NCBI RefSeq assembly: GCF_019279795.1
Contig: NC_056744.1
Location: 1,506,625,045 to 1,506,689,044, forward strand
Length of the DNA stretch: 64,000 bases
Source of the DNA: Protopterus annectens
Taxonomy: Eukaryota > Chordata > Ceratodontiformes > Protopteridae
Direction of reading: 5' to 3'
Shown: positions 24,086 through 35,615 of the stretch, in pieces
Layout: every line of letters begins with the position of its first letter
How positions within the stretch are numbered: position 1 is the stretch's first letter
Notes under the pieces: generated by a model
Database searches by the model: none
Told to the model about the DNA's origin: nothing
The model's input: the letters and a program-made list of their open reading frames with translations, nothing else
Translations under genes and position numbers: made by a program

Positions 24086-24904
24086 TGACACTTGTACACA
24101 TTTGCTATGACTGTACTTGTATGTTAGGTACTCCATTTCATTCTGTATTTTTAACTGTCATGCTGAGCAGAGGCATACCAGTGTACTACAGATTGTGACT
24201 TTAGTTGCCCTACATATTATTGTCTGGCCTCCTACCCTTCAGAACTAACATCCCACTGCCTGCCCTGCTGTAGTCTGTCTGTGTAGGCCTGGGGGGGAGC
24301 TGAACCATAGCCATCTTTCAGGGGCCATGGCACAGGCTCTGTTTGGGTTTGTCTACACCTGTCCTGCTGGCTGAGACTGTTGTTGGGTATGTGAACTGCC
24401 CTGACTGGCATGTGTGGGTCATATGGACACACATGTCATTCAGCACTTTTCCTGCAGTGGGTTTTGTCACCCTGTGTAGTACTGGCTACTATGGTGACTC
24501 CATTATTTGTTACAGATGTCATGGTGCCACAATGGGTGTCTACTGTCTGTTGCCATAACATTCAGCCACTCAATTCTCATGCATGCTCACATCCATACCA
24601 TAGATACAGGTAATAACACATTCTACTTCATTCGACAATTGGTAGGTTGATTGACTTACCTTCAGGGTGTGCCAAACTTGCAGATAGTGCTGGAGGGCTG
24701 CCGATGTCGGATGCACATAGTACACTCCCTATACATGGTTGAGCACAGGTAGTGTCATGTTTGGCATCCCATTTACTGTACATGTGAGTCAGAGAGAGGT
24801 ATAATTCCCTGGGTCCCTACTGTGTCAGTGTATGTGCTATGCATTGTCTCTTTGCTGTAGCCTCTGCATACTGGGCATGCCTCTATCTGCCTACTGGGGC
24901 AGGC

Positions 24905-26053
24905 TCAGGTTGTTCCTCCTCTGAGATTCTGTGCCTGTGCAGGACTTTGCATTAGTGGGGGGCTGTTTGGCCCTGCCCCATGCTGTTCCTGCTGCAGCTG
25001 TTTCCACAGGATCATATTGTGTAGCATAGCACATACCATAACAATTTGGGTACATGTAGCTGGTGAGTACTGTAAGGCTCCACCAGATGTGTTCAGACAC
25101 TGGAACCGTGACTTGAGCATCCCAAACACATGCTCTATTATAAGTCTGGTCTGTGTGTGTGCCTCATTATGGCATTCTTGTTTAGGTGTGTGTGCATTTC
25201 TGATGGGTGTCATCAGCCACAGCTCCAGTGTGTAACCAGCATCCCCCACTAGGTGACCATAGGGGATGTCCCCACTGGCAGATCTGTGGTACAGCTGCGT
25301 CAGATGCCATATGTGGGAATCGTCATAGCTTCCAGGGCAGCCAGCACACACATTCATTATAATGCCCTGGGCATCACATACGACCTGGCAGTTGATGGAG
25401 GGGATGCCCCTGTGGTTGATGTAGGCCTTACCCTGATCACTGAGTGGTGCTTTGATGGGTATGTGAATGCAGTCTATAGTACCCACTATCTCAAGGTAAT
25501 CTGCTATTTGGTGGAAGAGATGCATATTGTTAGTCAACACCTCACGGGTGTTAAGGAAATATATGTGCTCACTGGCATATGCTGACATGGCATCCAGGAA
25601 CTGGTGGAATACTTTGGATGCTGATGCATGTGAGATCCCCATGATATCCCCAGTTGAGCTTTGGGAGGTACCTGTGGCTAATATTCCTAGGCCTACACAC
25701 ACCTTGGTATCCACTGGGATGGGTTTCCCTCAGTCAGTTTGGTGTGTCAGGTGTGGCTGGCACAGCTTAACAATTTGCTGTAGGAGGTCTTTGTCCACCC
25801 TATAGCACTCCACTGTCTCCAGCTCATGTAGTCCCTGGTAGGTTACCCTGGGTCTGTACACTCTTCTCCATCTCCTCACTGTGGATTGATCAGCAGCATT
25901 CAAATCCTCACCACCCTCAGCCTCTTGCACATGTTGTTCTATGTTGACTGCTGCAGCCCTTTTCATTTTGTAAGTTTGTTTGTTAAAATTTCCCTGCTTG
26001 TATTGTCCAGTGGTGTAGAGTGTGGGAAAAACCAGAGGAGAAGGTGTTTGCAT
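24905..26053 (-). pseudogene. PIF/Harbinger DDE transposase, one in-frame stop
   Basis: This is the nuclease that cuts and rejoins Harbinger DNA ends. The 383-codon minus-strand frame from ATG 26053 to 24905 is continuous except for a TGA at 25730-25732 (codon 108). The N-terminal part has 'RRWRRVYRPR' and 'YRVDKDLLQQIV'. The downstream part has 'GISHASASKVFHQFLDAM', the first catalytic Asp in 'VGTIDCIHIPIKAP', the second in 'GCPGSYDDSHIWHLTQL', 'GDAGYTLELWLMTP', and the Glu in 'IIEHVFGMLKSRFQCL'. All DDE-triad positions and the usual length (350-420 aa) are kept and no intron is needed. It lies on the opposite strand to the Myb-like gene. The premature stop makes it a pseudogene unless it is read through. 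Confidence 0.9.
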
Positions 26054-26800
26054 AGTTTATAGTAGTGTTCTGGGCTGGGCTGGTCTCCTGCCTGTGTAAT
26101 TGGCTGATTCTGATACATTTTGCCTGCCAGCTAAGCTAGTTCTCCTTGATTACCTTCATACTGCTGTTCTGCCTTCCCATTGCCTTCCTGTTTAAGCCCG
26201 GGGGCACACTGCACAAACAGAGTGCTCAAATGTGCACAGAACTGCTATTTCCTGGTTTTACCTCTTTTTTATTCCTGTAAAACCCAGTGCACAGCACTCA
26301 CACCCACTTAGGATTTGTAAAGAGTGCTAAGCAAGTTAAGACACATCCCCTAGCTTAGCTGTGCTAAGCTAGGAGCAAACCTGAGCCATGGGCTCCAATC
26401 CGCTTACAGTATGCCTGACCCCTTCCCATGATGTCACCTACCTCCTAGGCATACACCATGCTATTCCTACTCTTAAAACTGGGATTCACTATCAGTCTCA
26501 TCATTTGCATAGGATTGCCTGCTAATGCATCATGTCTCACACTGAGCCCCCCCCCCCCTTTATTGGCAGAATAGTGATTTTAGTTAGACTGCTTATTTTA
26601 GGTTTATTTTATTGTTTTCCCCCTGATCCCATTTGCACGCTGCTACCCTACGCATAAACAGTCGTAATCGCTAAAAAATAACAAAAGTTGATTTTTTTTG
26701 TATTTTTTTTTTGTTTGCAATGACAATGGCCTTATACTTGGCCCTTGGCATGTTTCCTACATGATATGCAGCCTTTATTTGGGGCTGTCACAGCTCCGTT
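26054..26800. other. Transposase upstream region
   Basis: No gene. It contains a 9-bp-stem hairpin (ctagcttag-ctgtg-ctaagctag, 26350-26372) and a C-homopolymer near 26548-26561. It would include the transposase promoter and perhaps the element's right edge, neither of which I could define. Confidence 0.4.
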
Positions 26801-26810
26801 TTGGACTTTA

Positions 26811-26846
26811 CAGAAATGTACTCGGTTACTAACGAGTACATTTCTG
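26811..26846. repeat. Hairpin, 14-bp arms
   Basis: cagaaatgtactcg and cgagtacatttctg are perfect reverse complements separated by 8 nt. Just downstream, at 26858-26868, is 'tagtcctgcac', which also occurs in the subterminal hairpin of the long unit (55057-55067). It may lie near the right end of the Harbinger element. Confidence 0.6.
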
Positions 26847-27209
26847 CAGATAGCACTAGTCCTGCACGGACTGTTGCAAGCTTCCTGGATTGTAAATCAT
26901 CTCATTTGCATAGATTTCTCCTGCAAATGGGATGATTTGCATACCAGGGCTTATTCTGTGCAGGATTCATGCAGGAGCTCTTGTGCACACCCCTGCAGGT
27001 TGTTCCTGGATCGCATGGCAGACATATTGCCTGCTTGAGCTCCTGCACCGATCTTGTACTCCATGCAAGCTTTTGAGAATCCAGAGGCAAGTAAATCATT
27101 GAGCAACATTTACTAGAATGCATAAATTAATAATGCTTAATTATACAATGACCCTCCATTAATATTCCAAAATGTGCATGACAATTGGTCATTGTGCCCG
27201 TTGTAAATC

Positions 27210-27267
27210 AGACTTATACTAATGGAAAAGGTCTGGTCGCCTGGACTTTTTCCATTAGTATAAGTCT
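27210..27267. repeat. Perfect 20-bp inverted repeat
   Basis: agacttatactaatggaaaa (27210-27229) and its exact reverse complement (27248-27267) are separated by 18 nt. Confidence 0.85.
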
Positions 27268-27283
27268 TGATTTTTTTGTGTTT

Positions 27284-27480
27284 TTGGTAGCAACGGAGAA
27301 CAGAAGAGCTCCCTTGCTGTAATCTCACTATGTTAAATGAGCGAGATATCGTAAAAAAAAGCAACGGAGATCTTCCCTTCTCCGTTGCTTTTTATAAAGC
27401 TATCTCGCTATGTTAAACTCTTTTAACATAGTGAGACACTTTTAAAAAAGCAACGGAGATCTTCCTTTCTCCGTTGCATC
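27284..27480. repeat. Cluster of GCAACGGAG hairpins
   Basis: Two perfect hairpins gcaacggag...ctccgttgc (27361-27388 and 27450-27477) flank a third, imperfect hairpin (27403-27417 with 27422-27436, one mismatch). A half site lies near 27290. The regular spacing suggests a compact foldback MITE or a piece of one. Confidence 0.7.
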
Positions 27481-27604
27481 CACACAGAGCTCTGATATAC
27501 TGCGTAAGCATACGTATGCGCAGTAGATCAGAACTGCTGCAGAATACCGGACAGCTGGGAAAGGGCAGCACAGAGGCATTATATAATGCCATTATTTAAG
27601 AAAA

Positions 27605-27825
27605 GTAAGTATTTTTTTCTTAAATAATGTCATTGTATAATAGCAATAACCCACTTCTGGGTGTGGGTAATGTTGGATTTACCCTCAGTTGTCTTTGTCT
27701 GGCCACTTGGGCTTTGCCCTCGTGACCAAACCACACCAACCGTGGGTAAATCCAGCATTACCCACACCCAGGCATGGGTTATTGCTTAACTATACTATAT
27801 CATTTATTAAAAATAATTAATTGTA
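27605..27825. mobile_element. Foldback (MITE-like) element
   Basis: Inverted arms centred on a ~55-nt loop. The strongest part is 'ataaccca' through 'gggtgtgggtaatgttggat' on the left against 27742-27785 on the right. Weaker pairing extends outward through AT-rich DNA to about 27605 and 27825. No target duplication could be fixed. Confidence 0.55.
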
Positions 27826-27826
27826 T

Positions 27827-27827
<1 letters not shown>

Positions 27828-27868
<41 letters not shown>
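27828..27868. repeat. (AC)n microsatellite
   Basis: About 40 bp of AC followed by a short GT-rich echo, next to the foldback's right edge. Confidence 0.95.
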
Positions 27869-27874
<6 letters not shown>

Positions 27875-28443
27875 GTGTGTGTGTGAGTGTGTATGTATAT
27901 AAAGTTCATGTGTACAAAAGCGTGTGTGTATGCATTTCAACACAGTTAAGTACTTCTGATTTCCTTTTCTTTGTGTTCTTAATGCAAGGGCACATAGTAA
28001 ATGTATGTTAAAGTAAATTCAGCTGTATATTATGGTTGCTCTCTGACAATGCAAGGACTGACTCAAAGTCAGTGAGAATCACTTACAATGGATCTGCATG
28101 TACCAGATATGCATCCCCCTCTGGAAGCATGTCACACAAAGCATAAAAGACCTTTTTTATGAACAGTATCAGTGCATCTAGTTGATAAGGTTGCCACCTG
28201 ACTCTCTTTCTACAGCTCTGGTCTGTGTGTGTGGAGTGGGGGGGGGGGCTTGAAAATGGTAAATGCATTTATACTTAACAAGAAAAAATATTTACTGACT
28301 TTACTCAAAATGTCACAGATCTCGTTGCTACTACTCTTAAGTTATCTTAACATAAACTATTATAAATAACATTTAAAGCTTAGAATTTCAATACTGTGTG
28401 TCTGCTTATGTAAATTTTTCAAAAGAGTTTGCAATTGCCTTTA

Positions 28444-29050
28444 GGGTCTATTTCAGTTCACCGAAACAGCTGAAGTTCGAACTTCTAACCACGAAGTGCA
28501 AAAACATCGAAGTCTTAGAACAGCGATTTTTTTCCCAGGGAAAAAAATCGCTGTTCCAAGAAACACACACACAACACAAGCACACCAAAAAAACAGCAAT
28601 TCACACACATGCACTTAAAATCCTACATCTAACCCTACACTAAACTGTACATACAGTACTATCAGTCCACTTACTTTAACCCATATCCTAACCCTAAGGT
28701 CTGTCACTATCGCACACTCACCTGACCAACGCCCTAACCCTAACTCACCTATCCCGCCCTAACCCTAAAGTCTGTCACTATCACACACCCACCTCACCCG
28801 CACCTTAACCCTAACTCACATAACCCGTGCCCTAACCCTAACGTCCACACAATCGCACACTTACCAGAACCCAACCTGTAACTTTCCACCATAGTCATGA
28901 AAATCGCAAAGCCACAGAAACGGCCCACCGAATTCTTTCCTTGGGAAAGAATTCAGTGTTCTGCGACTTTGCGATAATCAGTGTTTGAACTTCACAGTTC
29001 GAACATATAGTGTTCGATCGGCAGCTGTTTCAACGGACTGATATAGACCC
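28444..29050. mobile_element. MITE, GGGTCTAT ends, 9-bp target duplication
   Basis: 607 bp with inverted ends beginning GGGTCTAT(T/A)TCAGT and continuing through 'gaaacagctg'. The flanks TTGCCTTTA (28435-28443) and TTACCTTTA (29051-29059) form a 9-bp duplication with one mismatch. A second inner hairpin pair surrounds 'gcgattttttt-aaaaaaatcgc' (near 28520-28555) and 'gaattctttcc-ggaaagaattc' (28930-28952). It has no coding capacity. A 9-bp duplication fits Mutator-like elements best. The 31794 element has the same terminal motif and duplication length. Confidence 0.75.
28675..28850 (+). repeat. Degenerate repeats with CCCTAACCCTAA (telomere-like) words
   Basis: At least four short units, each with one or two CCCTAA hexamers followed by 'gtctgtcactatc' or 'ctcacctatcc', inside the 28444 MITE. 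They are not a run of uninterrupted telomere repeat, so they look like part of the MITE interior rather than a fused telomere. Confidence 0.7.
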
Positions 29051-29539
29051 TTACCTTTAAACCCCTGACTGATCTAATTGCTTTGTTTTGTTATGAAAGG
29101 GGAGTGTTAAGTTCTCCTCCCCTCTGCAATAAAAACAGTGGAAACAATTCCTCAGCTTTCTGTCTTTTTTTATATCAGCTGTTGTGTTCCTTACATTAGC
29201 AGGATTAATTACCCATCTAACATTGACAGCAGTACTTGATAGGGTAAATTACAGATTTAACTCTGTCTATGATATGTCATGCAGGTGGAGACAAATTTCT
29301 CTGCAAAGTATGTGTGAAGTTAAGTTTAAAAAAAAAAGTAGGTGGGCTTTCCCTTCCTTTGACTCCAATGCAAGGAAATAAAAGTTTTAAAAACTACAAG
29401 CAGGTTTCTGGTATATGCACAATGCTGGAACCATACTGAAGGGAGAAAGAAACTAACAATTGAGTTAAACATATGAGAGGGTGAAGTTTTCCTTTAAGGT
29501 ACTGTTGAACTAAACACTCAACGGTACTTTAAATCCAGC

Positions 29540-29928
<389 letters not shown>

Positions 29929-29931
29929 TAG

Positions 29932-30276
29932 GGTTCTGGGTCATAACATCGACAACTAAGAACATCGACACCGACTTCACCGACGCGAAAACACCGACAC
30001 AGAAATGATCGAAACTACAAATCACGGACATTTAACAGGTAAGGGGTTTACATATCGCTAATCATGCCTACCATAAGGACTAAGTAATACAATTATCGTA
30101 ACACATGCATAACACTGCCACACTTACTAAAACATGGTAGGCATGATTAGCGAAATCTAAACCCCTTACCTGTTAAATGTCCGTGATTTGTAGTTTCGAT
30201 CATTTCTGTGTCGGTGTTTTCGCGTCGGTGAAGTCGGTGTCGATGTTCTTAGTTGTCGATGTTATGACCCAGAACC
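29932..30276. mobile_element. MITE, near-perfect palindrome with 8-bp target duplication
   Basis: 345 bp beginning GGTTCTGGGTCATAACATCG and ending in its reverse complement. The arms match over roughly 150 bp each with very few differences, around an ~55-nt centre. The exact duplication AGTTATAG lies at 29924-29931 and 30277-30284. The arms are built of 'acatcgac'/'accgac' words. An 8-bp duplication suggests a hAT-type transposase. The low divergence between arms suggests a young element. Confidence 0.85.
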
Positions 30277-30284
30277 AGTTATAG

Positions 30285-31784
30285 ACACCAAGAGTTCACA
30301 AAATACTGGGAAAATGGCAAAATCCTACCTTCACTGGCCATCAGACTCATTCCCTAAGTCATGCAATGAACCCATTCATTCCTCAGGTCAAAGAATTTTA
30401 TGACCCATCCTTTCACCTGGAGTAAGATTCAAGTTAACTGATGTTAGCCATTTGAAATCTTGAGACCTGCTTTACCGAATCCTGAGATGTAGAGACCAAA
30501 CAGTTGAAAATCTGGACTTACATATACTAAGATGGAGCATATACTAACATGGAGTCTGCACTTTCCAGACTATTCCATTTTCTCGAATATATAGTGATCT
30601 TGGACCTGATATCATACCTCAACTGCCCAGATTTTTGTAGAATGTCAAGATTTTTGCCTCATATTTTTAGTGTGTTCCTCATAAAATTTATAGTTTTCTG
30701 GATAATTGCAGCAAATCAGTGAGGACTGACTTAACCAAATAATGACTATCATTTGAGTTTTAGACTTTATATCTTTCAGAAAAATGCATGATGACACAAT
30801 ACCTTTTATTCTAGCAAATTTCAAAATTTATGAGAGCAGTATTTAAAATGTATCCCTATTTCTTGGCCTTTGTTCCCCCATTAATTTTGGCTTTGTCCAG
30901 ATTTTTTGTGCTATAAAGTTGCGAGGTAGGGCTTGTATTTATAAATTCAAGGGTAGGGGGGAGAGTGCAGGGAGAAGATCAATGTCTGATATTCACTCTC
31001 CTCCTGTATTTTCAGTCTTTTTTAGTATCTCAGGACTCAGCTAAGCGAGTTTCATTGGGGGGAGGGGATTGAATTTTTGTATTGTAAACCCTACCATCAT
31101 TTTACCATGTCTGTGACATCTAAGAGTTTGTAGTTAAAGTGGCTTGCACCCTTGCAGAGATCATGTTTGTGTGACTTCTGGTTTCTACTTGGGATTCTAC
31201 ATGGAAGTGTGCCTGGACATACAGTTTCCATCCCTCCTCATGGAGGAAAATGCAGGCTAATCTTTCTCATTCTTCTTCTTCCCTTTCTTTGTCTGTTATT
31301 TATCTTCCTGTGCCACTGGAGCATACTACACTCCCCAAAACAAAAGTCTGATGTCAAGAGTGGGCCATTATCTACTGTGAGTGGGGTCTGATTTCAATCA
31401 AATCACACTGGATATCTTCCCAAGCAAAGTGGTATCAGGCGCCTCAAATAATCAGGAAGATCATCTCAGATCCAAACTGCATTATTTCATCTCAGTGATG
31501 ACCTTGCCTTATGCACCAGGAAATTCCCTCATCTCAAGCTTCCAAGGAATGCCATTCACCTTTGAATGACATAGACTATTAGTATGCCATAACTTTACCT
31601 TTGAATTTGAGCATTTCCAATACCCATTATTAGAGCCCAGTGTACTATAAGAAATATGGTTTTCCAGGTTAGTATTCTCCATTATTGGTCATATCTAAAG
31701 CATTACACATCAACTGTTAACAGTACAAAACTGTAAATGAATATCAAGCCTTTCTTCATGACAAAAACATGCAGCTAACCCACT
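30285..31784. other. Unique-looking DNA, no gene recognised
   Basis: About 1.5 kb without microsatellites or clear repeats. Open frames at 31152-31391 and 31381-31569 (plus) have no recognisable domain or codon pattern. It could be host intergenic sequence or old unrecognised repeats. Confidence 0.4.
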
Positions 31785-31793
31785 GAATTCAAC

Positions 31794-32125
31794 AGGTCTA
31801 TATTATAATCTCGAAGGTTTAAAACTTCGAATCACTAAAGATCAAACTTTAGTGATCGAAGACTTAAACAATCAAAACAAAAAAAAATACTACATTAAAA
31901 TTAAAAAAAGTAAATAGTGTGTAGGCAGGGGGGCAAGTCCCCCTGCACCCCCACACCCCCCTACTTAAATATACCAATTATGAGAATGCACTACATTGAA
32001 GTAAATGGAAATCCCCCCCCATGGAGATTTTCCATTTAAACATTTGATGTAGTGCATTTTCACTATTCTCATGTTGACAATATTATATTTGATATTGTCA
32101 GACTTCGAGATTATAATATAGACCC
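31794..32125. mobile_element. MITE, GGTCTAT ends, exact 9-bp target duplication
   Basis: 332 bp. The ends AGGTCTATATTATAATCTCG and CGAGATTATAATATAGACCC are inverted copies. The exact duplication GAATTCAAC is at 31785-31793 and 32126-32134. The interior has a second inverted pair (catttgatgtagtgcatttt against aatgcactacattgaag) around a 'ggggattt' block, and a 'gcaggggggcaagtccccctgca' palindrome. The terminal motif and duplication length match the 28444 element. Confidence 0.85.
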
Positions 32126-32351
32126 GAATTCAACTGAATATGGTGACACCAACAAATACAATGGTGCAGAAAACCAAGCCTGTAGAAAAAAATCATTGAA
32201 ATACATAGAAAATGACAATTAACAAGCAAGAATCTATATTCCTAAGAAGAAGATTCTAATAGGTACAAAAACATAATTACATGTATTTATTTGTTTTTCT
32301 CTGTTATCTTTGAAACTCCATCTAGGTTAAAAAAGAAAACTTTTTCAACAG

Positions 32352-32584
32352 AGTTGTTGCTGTGTCTTTCGGCTTTTCCCGGTTAGGAGTCGCCACAGAG
32401 GAACTCCGGTCCGCTAATGATTGGCAGTAGATTTTTACATGCCGAGTTGCCGGCCCTGACGCACAACCTTCAACAAAGGTACGCCCATTCATGCATGTCT
32501 CCACACAGAAGACGCTCTAGCTGAGAATTGAACAGGACAACATCTTACTGTGAGGCGACAACGCTACCGCAGCACCACCACTAC
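32352..32584 (-). mobile_element. tRNA-headed SINE, near full length
   Basis: Read on the minus strand it begins with a tRNA-like head ('ggtggtgctgcggtagcgtt' with an A-box pattern, then 'gtcgcctcacagtaagatg' and a B-box-like 'gttcaattctc'). It continues with 'gcgtcttctgtgtggagac' and ends 'aagccgaaagacacagcaac'. It is the most complete copy of the family also seen at 6684-6827 and 7618-7800. A target duplication is not clear. Confidence 0.75.
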
Positions 32585-32769
32585 TGGGGAGAAAAGCTAC
32601 AATAAAAACTAAATAAATAATTTGCATGAAAGTGTAGAGTGAACAACAAAGACTCAACATGCAAATTATTCAGATTTAGTAGGTATAACAATAGGTTCAT
32701 AGGTTCATAGATAGGTACTAGGCTATCTGCCCGAGGGCATTTATAAGCCTAGCCAGAGTGTGTTGGCTT

Positions 32770-34439
32770 TCACCACCCCATTGATAAATTAACTGATCCT
32801 CTGTCAAGTAGAGCCAATGAAGTGATCCCAGGGGTGTATTTTCTGTTGACCATCCACTCGTCAAGTTTTCTCTTGAAGAGTGTTAGTGAAGGGCTCTGCC
32901 TAATGTAGTTTGGAATTTTGTTCCAAAGCATGGGGAGTCTCTGTGACAGGAATCTATCCCTCCAGCATGTTGGCATGTTCTATTTATTGCTGTGGCGAGG
33001 TTTAGCTCACTAGAGCATGTGGCTCGCAGTGACTTGGATTTCTTTAGGTGGAGCATGCCCATCACTTCTGAGTTGGACATGGCTTTTTAAGTCAGGCAGA
33101 GATCACCTCTGAGTAAGCGATATGCCACTGAGCACAGTTTTTTCAGTTGGGCTGCATAGGACATATGTTTGAGGCCAGTAATCCTCTTGGTGAGATACTT
33201 TTGTGGTCTCTCCAGCTGTTGGAAGTTTCTTGTGAGGTACATCCCAAATGAGGCATTGTACTCTATGATAGGTCTGATGAGTGACGAGTAGAGAGGCATT
33301 ATAACCTCTTTATTTCTAGATGCAAACCCTTTAGTAATTAGATGGGCCACATAGAAGGATTTACTAACTATTTTGGCAATATGATTGTCAAAGGAGAGAT
33401 TACTATCTACCTGGGTCCCCAGATCTCTTATTACCTCTTCTGTATTAAGGGGGCTGCCACCTATGTGGTAATTTGTGGGTGTTTTGTTTTTCCCAAACGG
33501 GATGATTATGCATCTTTTGGCATTTAGCTTGAGGCCATGACTTTGACACCAGGTGTCCGTCTCAGTAAGGCCCTTTTGGAGGATGTCCATGTCAGCCGGA
33601 GAGACAGTCATGGCTCCCAGTTTGCAGTCATCGGCGAACTTGGGTAGCCATAGTCCTCCTGTGTTTTTCTGTACTTCTGAGAAGTATATGCCGAACAGTA
33701 GGGATCCCAAGACCGAGCTTTGCGAGACACCACTTGTGACTGCATTAGAGTCAGACCTGGATCCCGCTATTCTTACCTTGTGAGTTCTGTCTGTAAGCCA
33801 GTTGGCAACCCATATCGTGACGTAGGGGTTTATGTTCAGACTGGTGAGTTTTTCTGTAATACCCGAGTGGAGAATGGTGTTGAAAGCCTTGACAATGTCA
33901 AGGTAGGCTGTGTGAACAACCTTTCCCTCATCTATGGCCTTCATGACTGCCTCAAAGAAGTCAACCAGGTTTAGTAGGCATGATCTGCCCTTAACAAAGC
34001 CGAACTGGGTCGAGTCAAGTGTTTGGAGGTTCCCACTATCTTTGTTAATGAGTTCCATGATGATGCGCTCCATAGCCTTGCAGACCAGGCTAGTCAGGCT
34101 TATGGTGCAATAGTTACCAGGGTCAGTTTTGGCCCCTCCTTTGTGGAGTGGAATAACTGTTGCTGTGCGCCATTCTATGGGCATGTAGCCTGTGGAGAGG
34201 CTGAGGTTGAACAGTGTGTTTAGGTGGGGGGTTAGTTTGTTCTGTAGTTCATGCAAGACGCAGCCTGGGACACCATCTGGCCCCACTGATGCTGTGTTTT
34301 TGGCTTTTAAAAGGGCTATTTTCACTTGTGCGTCTGTGATTTCTGGGACACTACACTTTTCTGGTATTGTTGTGGGCCCTTTTGGGAGTGAGAGGGGGTG
34401 TGAAGTTTGCACTGAATCTATCTGCCAGGATGTTGGCAA
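32770..34439 (-). pseudogene. CR1 copy B ORF2, reverse transcriptase half
   Basis: A 450-residue minus-strand frame (33087-34439) holds the complete RT: 'GPDGVPGCVLHEL', 'WRTATVIPLHKGG', 'FGFVKGRSCLLNL', 'AYLDIVKAFNTI' (catalytic Asp kept; the later Asp of the usual KAFD is Asn), 'GVSQSSVLGSLLF' (usual GxPQGS box altered) and an intact 'FADDCKL'. The thumb ('RDLGTQVDSNLSFDNHI', 'LYSSLIRPIIEYNAS') follows. A frameshift near 33090 separates the last ~70 residues ('RLPMLWNKIPNYI', 32770-32976). The changes in conserved boxes argue that the enzyme is inactive. Confidence 0.9.
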
Positions 34440-35586
34440 TATCAGTAGGTTCAGTATATTTTGTGCTATTTTGCACTAGTTCAGTGCATATCTGCGAGTT
34501 GCCACTTAGATTCTTAACATAGCTAAAGAAGGCTTTGTGGTTATCTTTTGAATCCTTGGCTATTTTTCTTTTGAAGTTAGCCTTTGATGATTTTATGAGG
34601 GACCTTAGTTTCTTACTGATACTGATCAGGGATGTTTTTCCTTCCTGGGATTTGCTTTTTTTCTGAACTAGTTTCCTCCTTCTATTGTATAGCCTGTTTA
34701 TGGCAGGGGTGCACCAGACTGGTTTCTTTCTTTTAGAGGAGTGAGTCTTGGTTTTGCTGGGGATGGCATGATCCATGCATCCCTGTAGGTGCTCATAGAG
34801 TGCATTTGTAAAGGTTTCTGCACCTTGGGCAGCGTTATCCTTTAGAATGGGTGCTGTGAAACTTACCGCCTCTGTCTTAAATAAGGTGAAGTTTGCTTTA
34901 GAAAAGTTTTTTACTGTGGTTTCCTTAGTTAGGGGTGGTGGCAGGGTGTGGACATCCAGAGTGATTAGTTTATGGTCTGATCTAACCAGTGACAGGTTGA
35001 CTTCTGGTGTGGAACACCTGTCGCCCATGTTTGTGATGGCCAGGTCCAATATGTTTTCACCTCTGGTAGGGGAGTTTACCAGCTGATCCAGGGCATTTGG
35101 GTTGATGAATTCCAGGATGTGCTGGGCCTGGGAGTTTGTACTCGAGTAGTTTTACCAGTTAATGGTAGGGTAATTGAAATCGCCCAGTATCAGGGTGTTC
35201 GTTATGACCTTCATTTTTTCCATTGTCTTCAGAAAGGTGGAGAGGTGGTCCTGGGTCATGGAGGGTGATCTGTAGCAGGCCACAATTTGCATTGCAGGTT
35301 TTCCCGATGTTAGTTGCACATGGATGAGCTCAGAGGTATCATGCTGCACCACTAACCTGGAGGTGTAGATATACTTGATGAATATGGATACATCCCCTCC
35401 TTTTGTATTTTGGTCTGTGTTCTGTGGTAGAAACATGTGGTATGAGTTGTAGCCCGGTAGTGCTGGGGTGCTGTCTGGAGCCTTGAACCAGGTTTCAGTT
35501 ACTGCACAGATGTTGATGTTCTTCATACTGAGGAGTGCTTCGAGCGAGTGCATTTTGAGATTTAAACTCCTGGCATTGAGTAGCAT
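34351..35586 (-). pseudogene. CR1 copy B ORF2, endonuclease and linker
   Basis: The N-terminal endonuclease frame (35152-35586) has 'LLNARSLNLKMHSLEALL', 'INICAVTETWFKAPDSTP', 'KGGDVSIFIK' and 'LILGDFNYPTINW'. It breaks, then resumes at 34351-35049 with 'LVRSDHKLITLDV', followed by the Lys/Ser-rich linker 'KLRSLIKSSKANFKRKIAKD' leading to RT. The E-T-W, GDFN and SDH boxes are those of APE-type LINE endonucleases. Confidence 0.88.
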
Positions 35587-35615
35587 AACCCTCAGTTTTT
35601 TGTTAATTGTGCTGT

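Noticed and set aside
28675-28850. True interstitial telomere
   Set aside because: The hexamers come in ones and twos separated by other words and lie inside a MITE with its own ends. No uninterrupted telomeric run exists.
31152-31569. Two overlapping plus-strand frames as a host exon
   Set aside because: No acceptor/donor pair, no domain and no conserved pattern. Frames of 60-80 codons are expected by chance here.
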